This document shows positions 1-7,247 of a stretch of 39,164 bases of DNA, piece after piece. The stretch spans positions 1-39,164 of the forward strand of contig NZ_QAGK01000020.1 of NCBI RefSeq assembly GCF_003057885.1, written 5' to 3'. The notes beneath the pieces were generated by a model. The model saw nothing but the letters and a program-made list of their open reading frames with translations. It was not told the DNA's origin and did no database searches. A program made the position numbers and the translations under genes. The DNA is from Oceaniglobus ichthyenteri (GTDB lineage: Bacteria; Pseudomonadota; Alphaproteobacteria; Rhodobacterales; Rhodobacteraceae). The number at the start of each line of letters is the position of its first letter. Position 1 is the stretch's first letter.

Positions 1-600
1 ATGCGTCAGAACGGCATATCCGTGCTCAGAACGCGTAAACATAAGGTCACGACCGACAGCGATCATAAGTTCAACATCGCGCCGAACCTGCTGGATCGAG
101 ACTTCAGCGCTAATGCGCCCAACCAGAAATGGGCGGCCGATATCAGTTACATTTGGACGCGTGAGGGGTGGTTGTATCTGGCTGTGATCCTGGACCTGCA
201 TTCTCGGCGTGTGATCGGTTGGGCCGTCAGCAACCGCATGAAGCGCGACCTGGCGATCCGCGCGTTGAACATGGCGATAGCATTCCGCCCACCGCCCAAA
301 GATTGCATCCATCATACCGACCGTGGCAGCCAATATTGCTCTCACGATTATCAGAAAATCCTGCGCCAGCATGGCTTCAAGGTATCGATGAGTGGCAGAG
401 GCAATTGTTATGATAACGCGGCTGTTGAGACGTTCTTCAAAACCATCAAGGCAGAGCTGATCTGGCGGCGGTCATGGGAAACGCGGCGGCAGGCTGAGAT
501 CGCAATCTTTGAATACATCAATGGGTTCTACAATCCGCGCCGCCGTCACTCAGCACTCGGCTGGAAAAGCCCTGTCGCCTTCGAACGAAAGGTGGCTTAA
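1..600 (+). CDS. IS3-family transposase OrfB (integrase catalytic domain), 5' truncated by window edge
   Basis: This is the DDE recombinase that cuts and joins IS3-type element ends. The 199 visible residues hold the complete rve catalytic core. The acidic triad is D47 (WAADISYI), D107 (HTDRGSQY) and E143 (NAAVETFF); the 35 residues between D107 and E143 are the expected DD(35)E spacing. The C-terminal YNPRRRHSALGWKSPVAFE block is typical of the family. The first ATG in the window is probably internal: full OrfB proteins have about 70-100 more N-terminal residues (HTH_21 region) and are made as an OrfAB frameshift product, neither of which can be seen here. The visible frame is intact, so the element could be active if its left half is whole. 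Confidence 0.92.
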   Translation: MRQNGISVLRTRKHKVTTDSDHKFNIAPNLLDRDFSANAPNQKWAADISYIWTREGWLYLAVILDLHSRRVIGWAVSNRMKRDLAIRALNMAIAFRPPPKDCIHHTDRGSQYCSHDYQKILRQHGFKVSMSGRGNCYDNAAVETFFKTIKAELIWRRSWETRRQAEIAIFEYINGFYNPRRRHSALGWKSPVAFERKVA

Positions 601-638
601 ACGAGCACTTGGGGCGGCACGAAAGCGCGACAGGTCCA
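1..638 (+). mobile_element. IS3-family insertion sequence, right part only
   Basis: This is the 3' portion of an IS3-family element; the left end, orfA and the start of orfB lie outside the window. The right boundary is placed at base 638, where the sequence ends in GGTCCA, matching the terminal CA usual for IS3 elements. The boundary is supported independently: from 639 onward the minus strand reads as an interrupted IS5-type transposase, so 638/639 is the insertion junction. The terminal inverted repeat probably covers about 613-638. The left repeat is not visible, so repeat length and target duplication cannot be checked. Confidence 0.8.
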
Positions 639-766
639 GTTACGATTAACGAAGATAACACCGCTCAGGCCACGCCTATCATCAACGCGCGGCTTGCCGT
701 GGGACTTGGGGAAAAGGGCTCAAGACGCACCATCCGCGCATCAGTTAGCCAGAAAAGATCAGACAT
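639..766 (-). pseudogene. IS5-family transposase N-terminal fragment, frameshifted and cut by the IS3 insertion
   Basis: On the minus strand from ATG at 766 the frame reads MSDLFWLTDARMVRLEPF, the typical N-terminus of IS5-type (DUF4096) transposases. After LEPF the family continues FPKSHGKPRVDDRR. Here that sequence appears one frame over (KSHGKPRVDDRRGLSGVIF VNRN), so a single T has been lost from the homopolymer seen as aaaa at 712-715 on the plus strand. The coding match stops at 639, where the IS3 end begins; the family would continue NRNGLRW. What is left is about 43 codons of a gene usually 250-280 codons long. It is non-functional. Confidence 0.75.
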
Positions 767-898
767 GTTCACCGCTCGTTTTTCAAATTGTGAATCACGC
801 ACCACCTCGAAATCAATGGATCCCGCCCCTAAAAACGAAAAACTTTAAATCGTGACAAGACCAGCTCTGCAACAATGCTGACCTCAAATTTCTAACAA
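767..898. other. Intergenic flank between IS remnants and flgI
   Basis: These 132 bases lie upstream of the IS5-type remnant and downstream of flgI. They are AT-richer than the flagellar genes and hold no convincing open frame. They presumably include the outer end of the IS5-type element, but no clear terminal repeat or rho-independent terminator for flgI was found. Confidence 0.4.
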
Positions 899-2002
899 TC
901 ATCTCACAATGAACTCAGCGTGAAGGGCACCTGCTGCTTTGATGCTTTTGAGAATGTCTATCATATCACGTGGCGATACGCCGAGGGCGTTCAGGCCTTG
1001 GATAACCTCTGATAGGGATGTTCCATTGGGCACCTCGGCCAAACCAATACCCGGCTCTTCGTCGATCCCAACATTGGTGCGCGGCACCACGACAGTTTCG
1101 CCTTCTGCAAAGGGGTTTGGTTGTACGACCAGCGGTGCTTCTTCGATACGTATCGTCAGATTGCCCTGACTTACCGCCACACGACTGATGCGGACATCCT
1201 CGCCCATAACGATCGTGCCCGAACTTTGATCGACAACCACGCGCGCCTTGCGCTGTGGTTCGACAGATATATTCTCGATCCGACCAATCGCATGGGCGGG
1301 CGATTGCAATCGGGTGGCGCCAATATCCACAAGGACAGTGCCGGCATCCAGCATCACGGCGACACCGCGGCGCAGATCGCGATTTATCGCAGCTTCGATC
1401 CGGCCGGCTGTGGTGAAATCAGGCGTTCGCAATGCCAGTCGTATGGATGTCAGGCCGGAAAAATCAAAGTCGATCTCACGTTCTACGCGCGCGCCTGCCG
1501 GGATCATTCCAGAGGTTGGAACGCCTTGGGTCACTGTGGCACCGTCACCTTCGGCAACGGCACCTCCGGCCAGTATCGTGCCTTGGGCGACGGCATAGAT
1601 CTGGCCATCGGCAGCGTTCAGGGGCGTCATGATCAATGTGCCTCCCATCAGGCTTTTGGCATCTCCGATGGCAGAAACGGTAACGTCGATCTGCGCGCCC
1701 GTTCGCGCAAACGGAGGCAGAGCACCGGTCACCAAAACCGCGGCGACATTGCGGGGGCGAAACTGTTCGCCCGTCACATTCACCCCAAGGCGTTCCAGAA
1801 TGTTTGACATGATGTCTTCGGTGAACGGCGAATTGCGCATTCCATCGCCGGTGCCATTCAACCCGACGACCAGACCATATCCAACCAGATCGTTGCCACG
1901 CACTCCATCAAATTCAACCAGATCCTTGATCCGTACCGGGCCTGCCGAAACCTGTGTTGCAAAACACAAAAACAGCACTGCCAAAGCGCGCAGAACCATC
2001 AT
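899..2002 (-). CDS. flgI: Flagellar P-ring protein FlgI
   Basis: FlgI is the periplasmic protein that assembles into the P ring, the bushing around the flagellar rod in the peptidoglycan layer. The 367-residue length matches the family. A cleavable signal peptide covers roughly residues 1-20, ending VSA before GPVRIKDL. Family blocks are visible: RIKDLVEFDGVRGNDLVGYGLVVGL near the N-terminus (quoted in part: VGYGLVVGLNGTGDG), SAIGDAKSLMGGTL in the middle and GVSPRDMIDILKSIKAAGALHA at the end. Its ATG overlaps the flgL stop by four bases (ATGA), indicating translational coupling. It is the last intact flagellar gene before the insertion sequences, so any genes that once followed it in the operon have been displaced or separated. 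Confidence 0.96.
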   Translation of the reverse strand: MMVLRALAVLFLCFATQVSAGPVRIKDLVEFDGVRGNDLVGYGLVVGLNGTGDGMRNSPFTEDIMSNILERLGVNVTGEQFRPRNVAAVLVTGALPPFARTGAQIDVTVSAIGDAKSLMGGTLIMTPLNAADGQIYAVAQGTILAGGAVAEGDGATVTQGVPTSGMIPAGARVEREIDFDFSGLTSIRLALRTPDFTTAGRIEAAINRDLRRGVAVMLDAGTVLVDIGATRLQSPAHAIGRIENISVEPQRKARVVVDQSSGTIVMGEDVRISRVAVSQGNLTIRIEEAPLVVQPNPFAEGETVVVPRTNVGIDEEPGIGLAEVPNGTSLSEVIQGLNALGVSPRDMIDILKSIKAAGALHAEFIVR

Positions 2003-3000
2003 CGCAAGTATCCTGTGAGGTTCAATCGCGACAGGCGCGCGGTCAAAGTGTAAAATGTCTCAAGTTGGGTCTGCACCATCTGCAATTTCGAAGCTGTTTC
2101 AAACGGATCCGCCCCGACCAGTTCGGCCCGTGCCATTTCAAGCGTATCGGTTTCAACAGCATTGCGGGTCCGCGCCGTTTCCAATCGGTTTTCGGAAATC
2201 CCCACCTCGCCCCGTACGGCGACAATACCTGCACTTGCATTGACCAAATCCAATCCCGAAGTGCGGATCAACGTTCGCTGCGCACCCGTATTGCCGGCCA
2301 GAACACCGCGATCTATCAAGGCTGCTTTTGCAGTCGCCGCCAAAGCATCCCGAATTTCCGAACTTTGGGCCGTAAGCGTAAATGACATCGTCGCTTGCGG
2401 AGAGATGCGAAACGGGCTGAGCGCCGTATCAGAGCCGAGGTAGTGGGCGTCAAACCCGCCTCCGGCTGCGAAAAAAGCGTCTGTTGCCGTTGAAATGTCT
2501 TCAGCAGTTGCACCGGCGGGCAATGTTGCCAACAGATCATCCAGAATTGATTCTGAGTTACCCACAGGCTGTGTCGCCGTGTCGTTGCCGGCAAACAAGG
2601 CGCGTCCGGCAATTTTTGTATTCAGCGTATTCACCAGCGAATCAAACTGATGGCTCGCCTCTTTGCCGAAATTGGCGATAAGTGCCGGGTTGTTCGAATT
2701 TTCCAAGTCAAATGGATGGTCAGCCAGACCATCAAGGTATCCTGTCACCTGAGAAAGCGCGCTTTGCGCGGCGGTCAAAAACAGGTCTGATTCATTGATG
2801 ATTGTTTCATAGGCTGAAAGATTTGACAAAGATCGTTCGATAATCGCGACCGGTGCCAAATCGCCGCTTAGAGGTGTGCGAATGTCCGATTTCAAACCCG
2901 ACGTCATTTCTTGCACCAGTGTATTCATTTCCGTGCGGATCCGCACGTTAGAGGCGCGATTGCCAAAGCTCATTGCGAGGTCACCAATAGTCTGCATCAT
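1999..3000 (-). CDS. flgL: Flagellar hook-filament junction protein FlgL (HAP3)
   Basis: FlgL is the second of the two junction proteins between hook and filament and is exported by the flagellar type III system, so no signal peptide is expected or seen. The 333-residue protein has the flagellin-like N-terminal helix (MQTIGDLAMSFGNRASNVRI) and C-terminal helix (ETASKLQMVQTQLETFYTLT, ending RLNLTGYLR) that pack together in the filament core. FAGNDTATQPV in the middle resembles the 'LFAG' turn common in FlgL. It starts four bases after the flgK stop and overlaps flgI by four bases. Divergent alphaproteobacterial FlgL proteins can be confused with flagellin, but position after flgK and the tail sequence favour FlgL. 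Confidence 0.9.
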   Translation of the reverse strand: MMQTIGDLAMSFGNRASNVRIRTEMNTLVQEMTSGLKSDIRTPLSGDLAPVAIIERSLSNLSAYETIINESDLFLTAAQSALSQVTGYLDGLADHPFDLENSNNPALIANFGKEASHQFDSLVNTLNTKIAGRALFAGNDTATQPVGNSESILDDLLATLPAGATAEDISTATDAFFAAGGGFDAHYLGSDTALSPFRISPQATMSFTLTAQSSEIRDALAATAKAALIDRGVLAGNTGAQRTLIRTSGLDLVNASAGIVAVRGEVGISENRLETARTRNAVETDTLEMARAELVGADPFETASKLQMVQTQLETFYTLTARLSRLNLTGYLR

Positions 3001-3004
3001 CGTC

Positions 3005-4438
3005 TTAAATCTCCAACAAGCGGCGCATCATGTCATCGACCACCTGAATCACTCGGGCGTTCGCGGCATAGGATTGTTCGATCTGCAAAAGTTTCTGCAT
3101 CTCTTGATCGGTATCAACGCCGTTCAAAAGCTCTTGCTCTCGCAAGGCATCGGCGCGATTCTGAGAAAACGATTGTGATTGCTCGGCTCGAAACAGGGTG
3201 CCGCTGTTGCGTGACATCAATTCCGAAGCGTACCCCGATGCCGACAGCGAGATACCCAGATCTGTCGCGCGCGAGTCATTCAAACTATCCGACAAAGCCT
3301 GTAGAATTGCGCCATTTCCGACATTTCCCGCCGCCCCGGCCCCCAGGCCATCGCGCAAACGGCTGGCCATTCCGCCCTGGGCCGGATCAGCCAGAGAATT
3401 CAGGCTTAATCTTTGCGCCAATCCTTCGGGGGGCGAAGCCGCCAGAGCGGCGCCTGCATCTGTAAACAAACCCGGATCACCCACAGCGCGGGTCGGGTCG
3501 ATGCCTGCGGCTTCGAACCTTTGAATCAAATCCTGGGCAAATGCGTCCAGATCTGCCTGTGCCCCGGGTGCAAGGGCATCGCGCACCTCAAAATGTCCGG
3601 CCAAACGGCCCCCATCAAAGCGCCCCGACCCTGTATTCATCGCAATCGCCTGTCCATTCATGGACAGCCCCGACAATTGCCCCCCGGCCAGGCTCATTCC
3701 AGTGGTCACCGCGTTTGACACGCTAAATTCAAATGTGGCGGCGAAACTGTCCAACATGACCTGCCCACCCGTCGTCATCAATGCGACAGCGCCGTTATCC
3801 CGGGGAATTTGGCGCACCGGAACAAGTTCGGCGATGCGATCAATCAACACCTGCCGTTGATCATGCAGCGCGCTGGCATCGTCATTCATGACTGAAAGGC
3901 GCGCAATCGAGCTGTTCAATTGCTTTACCTCGACGAGCGTGGTGTTCAACATGTCAACATCCCGCCCGATTGCGCGATCGGCCGCCTGACGTTCGGCCTG
4001 TATTCCCGCGCCAATACTGTTGACGCGCGCGACCAGATCTTTTGCCCCGTCCACCACCGCCTGCAACCGGGTGCTGGAATCAGGGCGGCTTGCGGCCTCT
4101 AACAGCCGCCCCTCAAATGACGTCAGACGCCCGGTCAGCGCGCCGGGATCATCCGGCGCGCCGATCAGATCTGACAGCCTGTCAAGGAAACCGGTCGTCG
4201 CGCCGCCCTGTGCGACGGCGGCATCGGCCAGACGTCTGTCCGACAGGACAACAGCATCGACCATGCGCTGGATGCCATTCACCTGCACCCCGCCCATCGG
4301 ACCAGAGGATTGCGCCAATTCGCGGCGACCGTACCCAGGTGTCAGCGCATTGGAGATATTTGACGACACCAGCTGCGCGGACCGCCCGACGGCATTCAAC
4401 CCGCTTAGGGCATTGTTCAGGGCAGAGGTCATACTCAT
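3005..4438 (-). CDS. flgK: Flagellar hook-associated protein FlgK (HAP1)
   Basis: FlgK is the first junction protein capping the hook before filament assembly. At 477 residues it is within the family range. The N-terminus (SALNNALSGLNAVGRSAQLV, then SSNISNALTPGYGRR) is the diagnostic flagellar rod/hook heptad region with the 'N-I-x-N-x-x-T-P-G-Y' motif. The C-terminus (GVDTDQEMQKLLQIEQSYAA followed by NARVIQVVDDMMRRLLEI) is the matching FlgC/E/K C-terminal helix. A second ATG lies two codons inside; the first is used here. It lies 32 bases downstream of flgE and four bases before flgL, consistent with one transcript. Confidence 0.95.
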   Translation of the reverse strand: MSMTSALNNALSGLNAVGRSAQLVSSNISNALTPGYGRRELAQSSGPMGGVQVNGIQRMVDAVVLSDRRLADAAVAQGGATTGFLDRLSDLIGAPDDPGALTGRLTSFEGRLLEAASRPDSSTRLQAVVDGAKDLVARVNSIGAGIQAERQAADRAIGRDVDMLNTTLVEVKQLNSSIARLSVMNDDASALHDQRQVLIDRIAELVPVRQIPRDNGAVALMTTGGQVMLDSFAATFEFSVSNAVTTGMSLAGGQLSGLSMNGQAIAMNTGSGRFDGGRLAGHFEVRDALAPGAQADLDAFAQDLIQRFEAAGIDPTRAVGDPGLFTDAGAALAASPPEGLAQRLSLNSLADPAQGGMASRLRDGLGAGAAGNVGNGAILQALSDSLNDSRATDLGISLSASGYASELMSRNSGTLFRAEQSQSFSQNRADALREQELLNGVDTDQEMQKLLQIEQSYAANARVIQVVDDMMRRLLEI

Positions 4439-4470
4439 GGTTCAATCCTCGGATCAGAGTGGGCCAAAAC

Positions 4471-5778
4471 TTAGCGTTTGAGGTTTGTGGTTTCCTGAAG
4501 CATCTCATCGACCGTCTGAATGATCTTGGCGTTCGACGAATAGGCGCGCTGGGTCTGGATCAGATTGGTCAATTCCACCGCAATATCGGTGGTCGAGCCT
4601 TCCAACGAATACCCTCTGGTTGATCCGGTCGGGCCATCGCCAGCATCCCATAGAAACATCGCGCCACTTTCGGGCGATACCTTATAGGTTTGATTGCTCG
4701 TCGAAATCAGACCATCAGGGTTGGGCACATCAACGAGGGGCACCTGATAGATCGGACGGGTAAATCCGGTGTCATAAACCGCGTTGACCACGCCACTGGG
4801 ATCAATTTCAACACCCAGCAGGTTACCCACCGGCGATCCGTTCTTTGTTAAATTCGTCGGCGCAAAGCTTGAGGAAAGTTGCGTCATCCCGTCAAGTCCG
4901 CCAATCTGCCCGATCGAAAACTGAATATCCCCGCCGCCAACGGTAATCGGCATCGAACCTGTTGCCGGATCATACGCCCCCCCTGCCACGTCAGTTACCG
5001 TCGCAAGGCGGCCGCCATTTCCCGCTGTGTCGTCAAATGTCAGTTGATATTCACCAACCACACCACCACCCGAGGCCGAATCGGTAATCACCATCGTCCA
5101 ACTGTCAGATCGCCCTGTTGCCGGCACATCTGGTGTATAAGTCACCGTCAGGGATTCCGGCTGACCGAGATTGCCGAAATATTCCATCGAAAGCTCCAAA
5201 GGCGTGCCTGCTGCACCGGCCAGTGTTTCTGCCGATGGAAGGTTGACCCCCATGGTCATCGCTGTGGTTGGGTTGGCAATGGATTGGTTGTGGCGAATGT
5301 TTACAGGGGCCAAAGCCGCGCTGGTATCGCGCGTCACACTGGGCAGCGTCCCATCCCCATTCAACGGCCACCCCATCAAGACCTGACCGGCCGAATTTAC
5401 CAATATGCCCTGGTTATTGGGCCGGAACGATCCGGTCGTCATCAGGGATAGCGGCAGGTCACCCTGCCGACCCAAGGCCGCAATATCGGTTACAGGCAAC
5501 ATGCCGCGGCCTTCAATGGAAATATCCATCGGGTTATCGGTGCCGACAACCTGGCCTGCCATGCTGATATCGCGGCTGGTGGTGGTGGTGACCCCGCCCG
5601 CCGTGTACCGCCCGGCCGACAGCTGTCCGCCGTTCACGACCATGGAATGGAAATCAGTATCCATCCGTTTATGTCCAAAGGTCGAAGAGTTGGCGATATT
5701 GTCGGAAATGCCCGCCAGCCGCTGGGCATTCGCGTTCAAACCCGCCACGCCCGCCGCCATCGAGGAGTAAATTGTCAT
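4471..5778 (-). CDS. flgE: Flagellar hook protein FlgE
   Basis: FlgE polymerises into the curved hook that joins rod and filament. The 435-residue protein begins MTIYSSMAAGVAGLNANAQR and has the rod/hook signature NIANSSTFGHKR near residues 28-38. It ends AVELTNLIQTQRAYSSNAKI followed by IQTVDEMLQETTNLKR, the standard C-terminal helix. The central part, including a region rich in Gly, Thr and Ala, fits the variable hook surface domains. An SD-like AAAGGCG precedes the ATG at 5778. It is the first gene of the flgE-flgK-flgL-flgI run, and a CtrA-like site lies about 55-70 bases upstream. A run of five GGT triplets at about 5576-5592 encodes consecutive threonines and is a potential slippage tract. 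Confidence 0.94.
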   Translation of the reverse strand: MTIYSSMAAGVAGLNANAQRLAGISDNIANSSTFGHKRMDTDFHSMVVNGGQLSAGRYTAGGVTTTTSRDISMAGQVVGTDNPMDISIEGRGMLPVTDIAALGRQGDLPLSLMTTGSFRPNNQGILVNSAGQVLMGWPLNGDGTLPSVTRDTSAALAPVNIRHNQSIANPTTAMTMGVNLPSAETLAGAAGTPLELSMEYFGNLGQPESLTVTYTPDVPATGRSDSWTMVITDSASGGGVVGEYQLTFDDTAGNGGRLATVTDVAGGAYDPATGSMPITVGGGDIQFSIGQIGGLDGMTQLSSSFAPTNLTKNGSPVGNLLGVEIDPSGVVNAVYDTGFTRPIYQVPLVDVPNPDGLISTSNQTYKVSPESGAMFLWDAGDGPTGSTRGYSLEGSTTDIAVELTNLIQTQRAYSSNAKIIQTVDEMLQETTNLKR

Positions 5779-5833
5779 AATGCGCCTTTCTGATGCGTTA
5801 TCCCGTTCTCCTCTCTGTGTTACGCCAGCAGCG

Positions 5834-5849
5834 TTAACAGGCCGCTAAC
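5834..5849 (-). promoter_or_regulatory. Candidate CtrA-binding site upstream of flgE
   Basis: On the minus strand the bases read GTTAG-N7-TTAAC, one mismatch from the CtrA consensus TTAA-N7-TTAA(C). The site lies about 55-70 bases upstream of the flgE start codon, in the 102-base gap after motB. CtrA control of flagellar genes is known in Rhodobacterales. The assignment rests on one short degenerate motif. Confidence 0.4.
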
Positions 5850-5880
5850 CGATAAAATTCGTGACAATCCCGCAGATCGC

Positions 5881-6720
5881 TCAGCGAAGCAGGATCAGTT
5901 CAACCCGATTGTTCCGCACGGACATCGGATTCCTGACAACCAGTTCACGATCGGCAAAGCCGCTAACTCTTTGAATTCGTTTCTCATCGACCGGCGAACC
6001 TTGCAACAATCCGCGGATCACATGGGCACGCGCACTTGATGTATCCCACACGGCGCTGTTCATCCGCACAACCGGTTGGGCACGTACATGGCTGGCCACC
6101 GCCACCTGATTTTCGGCCAAGGCAAACACACCGGCCACCAAATCCACCAGTTCTGCCAATAACGGAGTGGGCGATTCCGAATCGCCATCGAACAACATGG
6201 CATCGGGCATATCGAACAGTTCAACGATCAGCCCCTGATCGGTCACCCGGGTCATGATATGGCGCGACAAATCCTTGCTGACCATGCTTTCGCCTGCACG
6301 CGCTGTCAGCATATCTGCCAATGCCTCCATCTCGGCCTCGGTCGCGTTATCATTGGCATCACCTGCGGCATCTGCGTCGACGCCGGTTTGGCCCTGCGAT
6401 TTATCGCTTTGCGCATGATAGCTTTCAGAGGCGCCCGCCCCGGTCTGCGTCAGGGTTTCTTCCGAAAACACACTGTCGCCACCAAACGATCCGCCGCCGC
6501 CCCCCGACACCCGGCTGATCGGAATCGTCGGGTTGAAATAATCGGCGATGCCTTTGCGCTGATCTTCGGACGTCGTTCCCAAAAGCCACATCAGCAGAAA
6601 AAATGCCATCATCGCGGTGACAAAATCGGCATAGGCCACTTTCCACGCGCCACCATGATGACCACCCGCAATCACCTTTTTGCGTTTAATGATTATTGTC
6701 GCATTTCGCTGCGCTGTCAT
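5881..6720 (-). CDS. motB: Flagellar motor stator protein MotB
   Basis: MotB forms, with MotA, the proton channel that drives flagellar rotation and anchors the stator to peptidoglycan. Residues 20-34 (GGHHGGAWKVAYADFV) lead into the single transmembrane helix, and D32 is the expected proton-binding aspartate. The linker at about 70-120 is rich in Gly, Ser and Asp. The OmpA-like C-terminal domain ends RIQRVSGFADRELVVRNP and NNRVELILLR. The usual GHTD of that domain reads SHVR here, while the SSARA arginine motif is kept. At 279 residues it is short for MotB. No motA is visible next to it; the 5' side is a 527-base gap. Confidence 0.9.
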   Translation of the reverse strand: MTAQRNATIIIKRKKVIAGGHHGGAWKVAYADFVTAMMAFFLLMWLLGTTSEDQRKGIADYFNPTIPISRVSGGGGGSFGGDSVFSEETLTQTGAGASESYHAQSDKSQGQTGVDADAAGDANDNATEAEMEALADMLTARAGESMVSKDLSRHIMTRVTDQGLIVELFDMPDAMLFDGDSESPTPLLAELVDLVAGVFALAENQVAVASHVRAQPVVRMNSAVWDTSSARAHVIRGLLQGSPVDEKRIQRVSGFADRELVVRNPMSVRNNRVELILLR

Positions 6721-7247
6721 AACTCACACCTCTGTTCCCACCGCCCCAAGGTGTATCAACGGCGCATGAACCACCGCTTAACCTTTAAAAATCAACATGT
6801 TTGACGTGTTTTGGAACGATTTGCGCCCTGTTTCTGACGATGACGTTAACGCAGAAACCAACGCCGCCACGCCGATCCCTGGCGCGCTGGGGTTTTGCCA
6901 TCTTTCGCGCCGATGGTTGATTTCCTTGCCTTCCATATTCATCCAAGGGCGCCGCGCGCCCCCTATCGCCATCAAATCACACGGTCCCTTGCGCCCTGCC
7001 CGGACAGGCACGGAAACACTTGCGGTAAAATTAAGGCACCCGCGATGCCACTTGTTAACTCAGCACAGCACCGAATCAGCGCGCTTTCCCGCTTAAACAG
7101 GCCACATAACCTTCGTTCCTCACGCCTTTGCGTTGAAACCCGATGCGCCGCGCCGTGGTTTTTCCTGCTGGAAATATCCCGGGGGTCTGGGGGCTGGCCC
7201 CCAGTCCGCCGTTGCAGCCACGCGCGCCTTGGGCCAAACTCGGACGC
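6721..7247. other. Intergenic region between divergent motB and M20 peptidase
   Basis: These 527 bases separate two divergently read genes and should hold promoters for both. Several TTAA words occur (6777-6793, about 6843, about 7054), but none has the CtrA spacing of seven bases. The right end holds one copy of the GC-rich palindromic repeat (7171-7203). No small gene or RNA was recognised. Confidence 0.5.
7171..7203 (+). repeat. GC-rich palindromic repeat, copy 1
   Basis: The copy reads AAATATCCCGGGGG, a T-rich spacer, then GGGGGCTGGCCCCC. It contains the palindrome CCCGGG and a strong hairpin (GGGGC/GCCCC). A second copy lies in the opposite orientation at 14598-14634. It sits 45-77 bases upstream of the M20 peptidase start, so it may lie in the mRNA leader. 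Repeats of this look are frequent intergenic elements in Rhodobacteraceae. Confidence 0.75.

Noticed and set aside
5576-5592. GGT triplet run in flgE as a phase-variation tract
   Set aside because: Triplet slippage would only add or remove threonines without a frameshift, and five units is short; it is noted in the flgE entry only.
6770-6860. TTAA pairs upstream of motB as CtrA sites
   Set aside because: TTAACCTTTAA has a three-base spacing and the next TTAA is far away; neither fits the N7 spacing of CtrA sites.
7143-7247. N-terminal 35-codon extension of the M20 peptidase
   Set aside because: It is translated through the GC-rich repeat, has no family similarity, and the ATG at 7248 gives the normal N-terminus.
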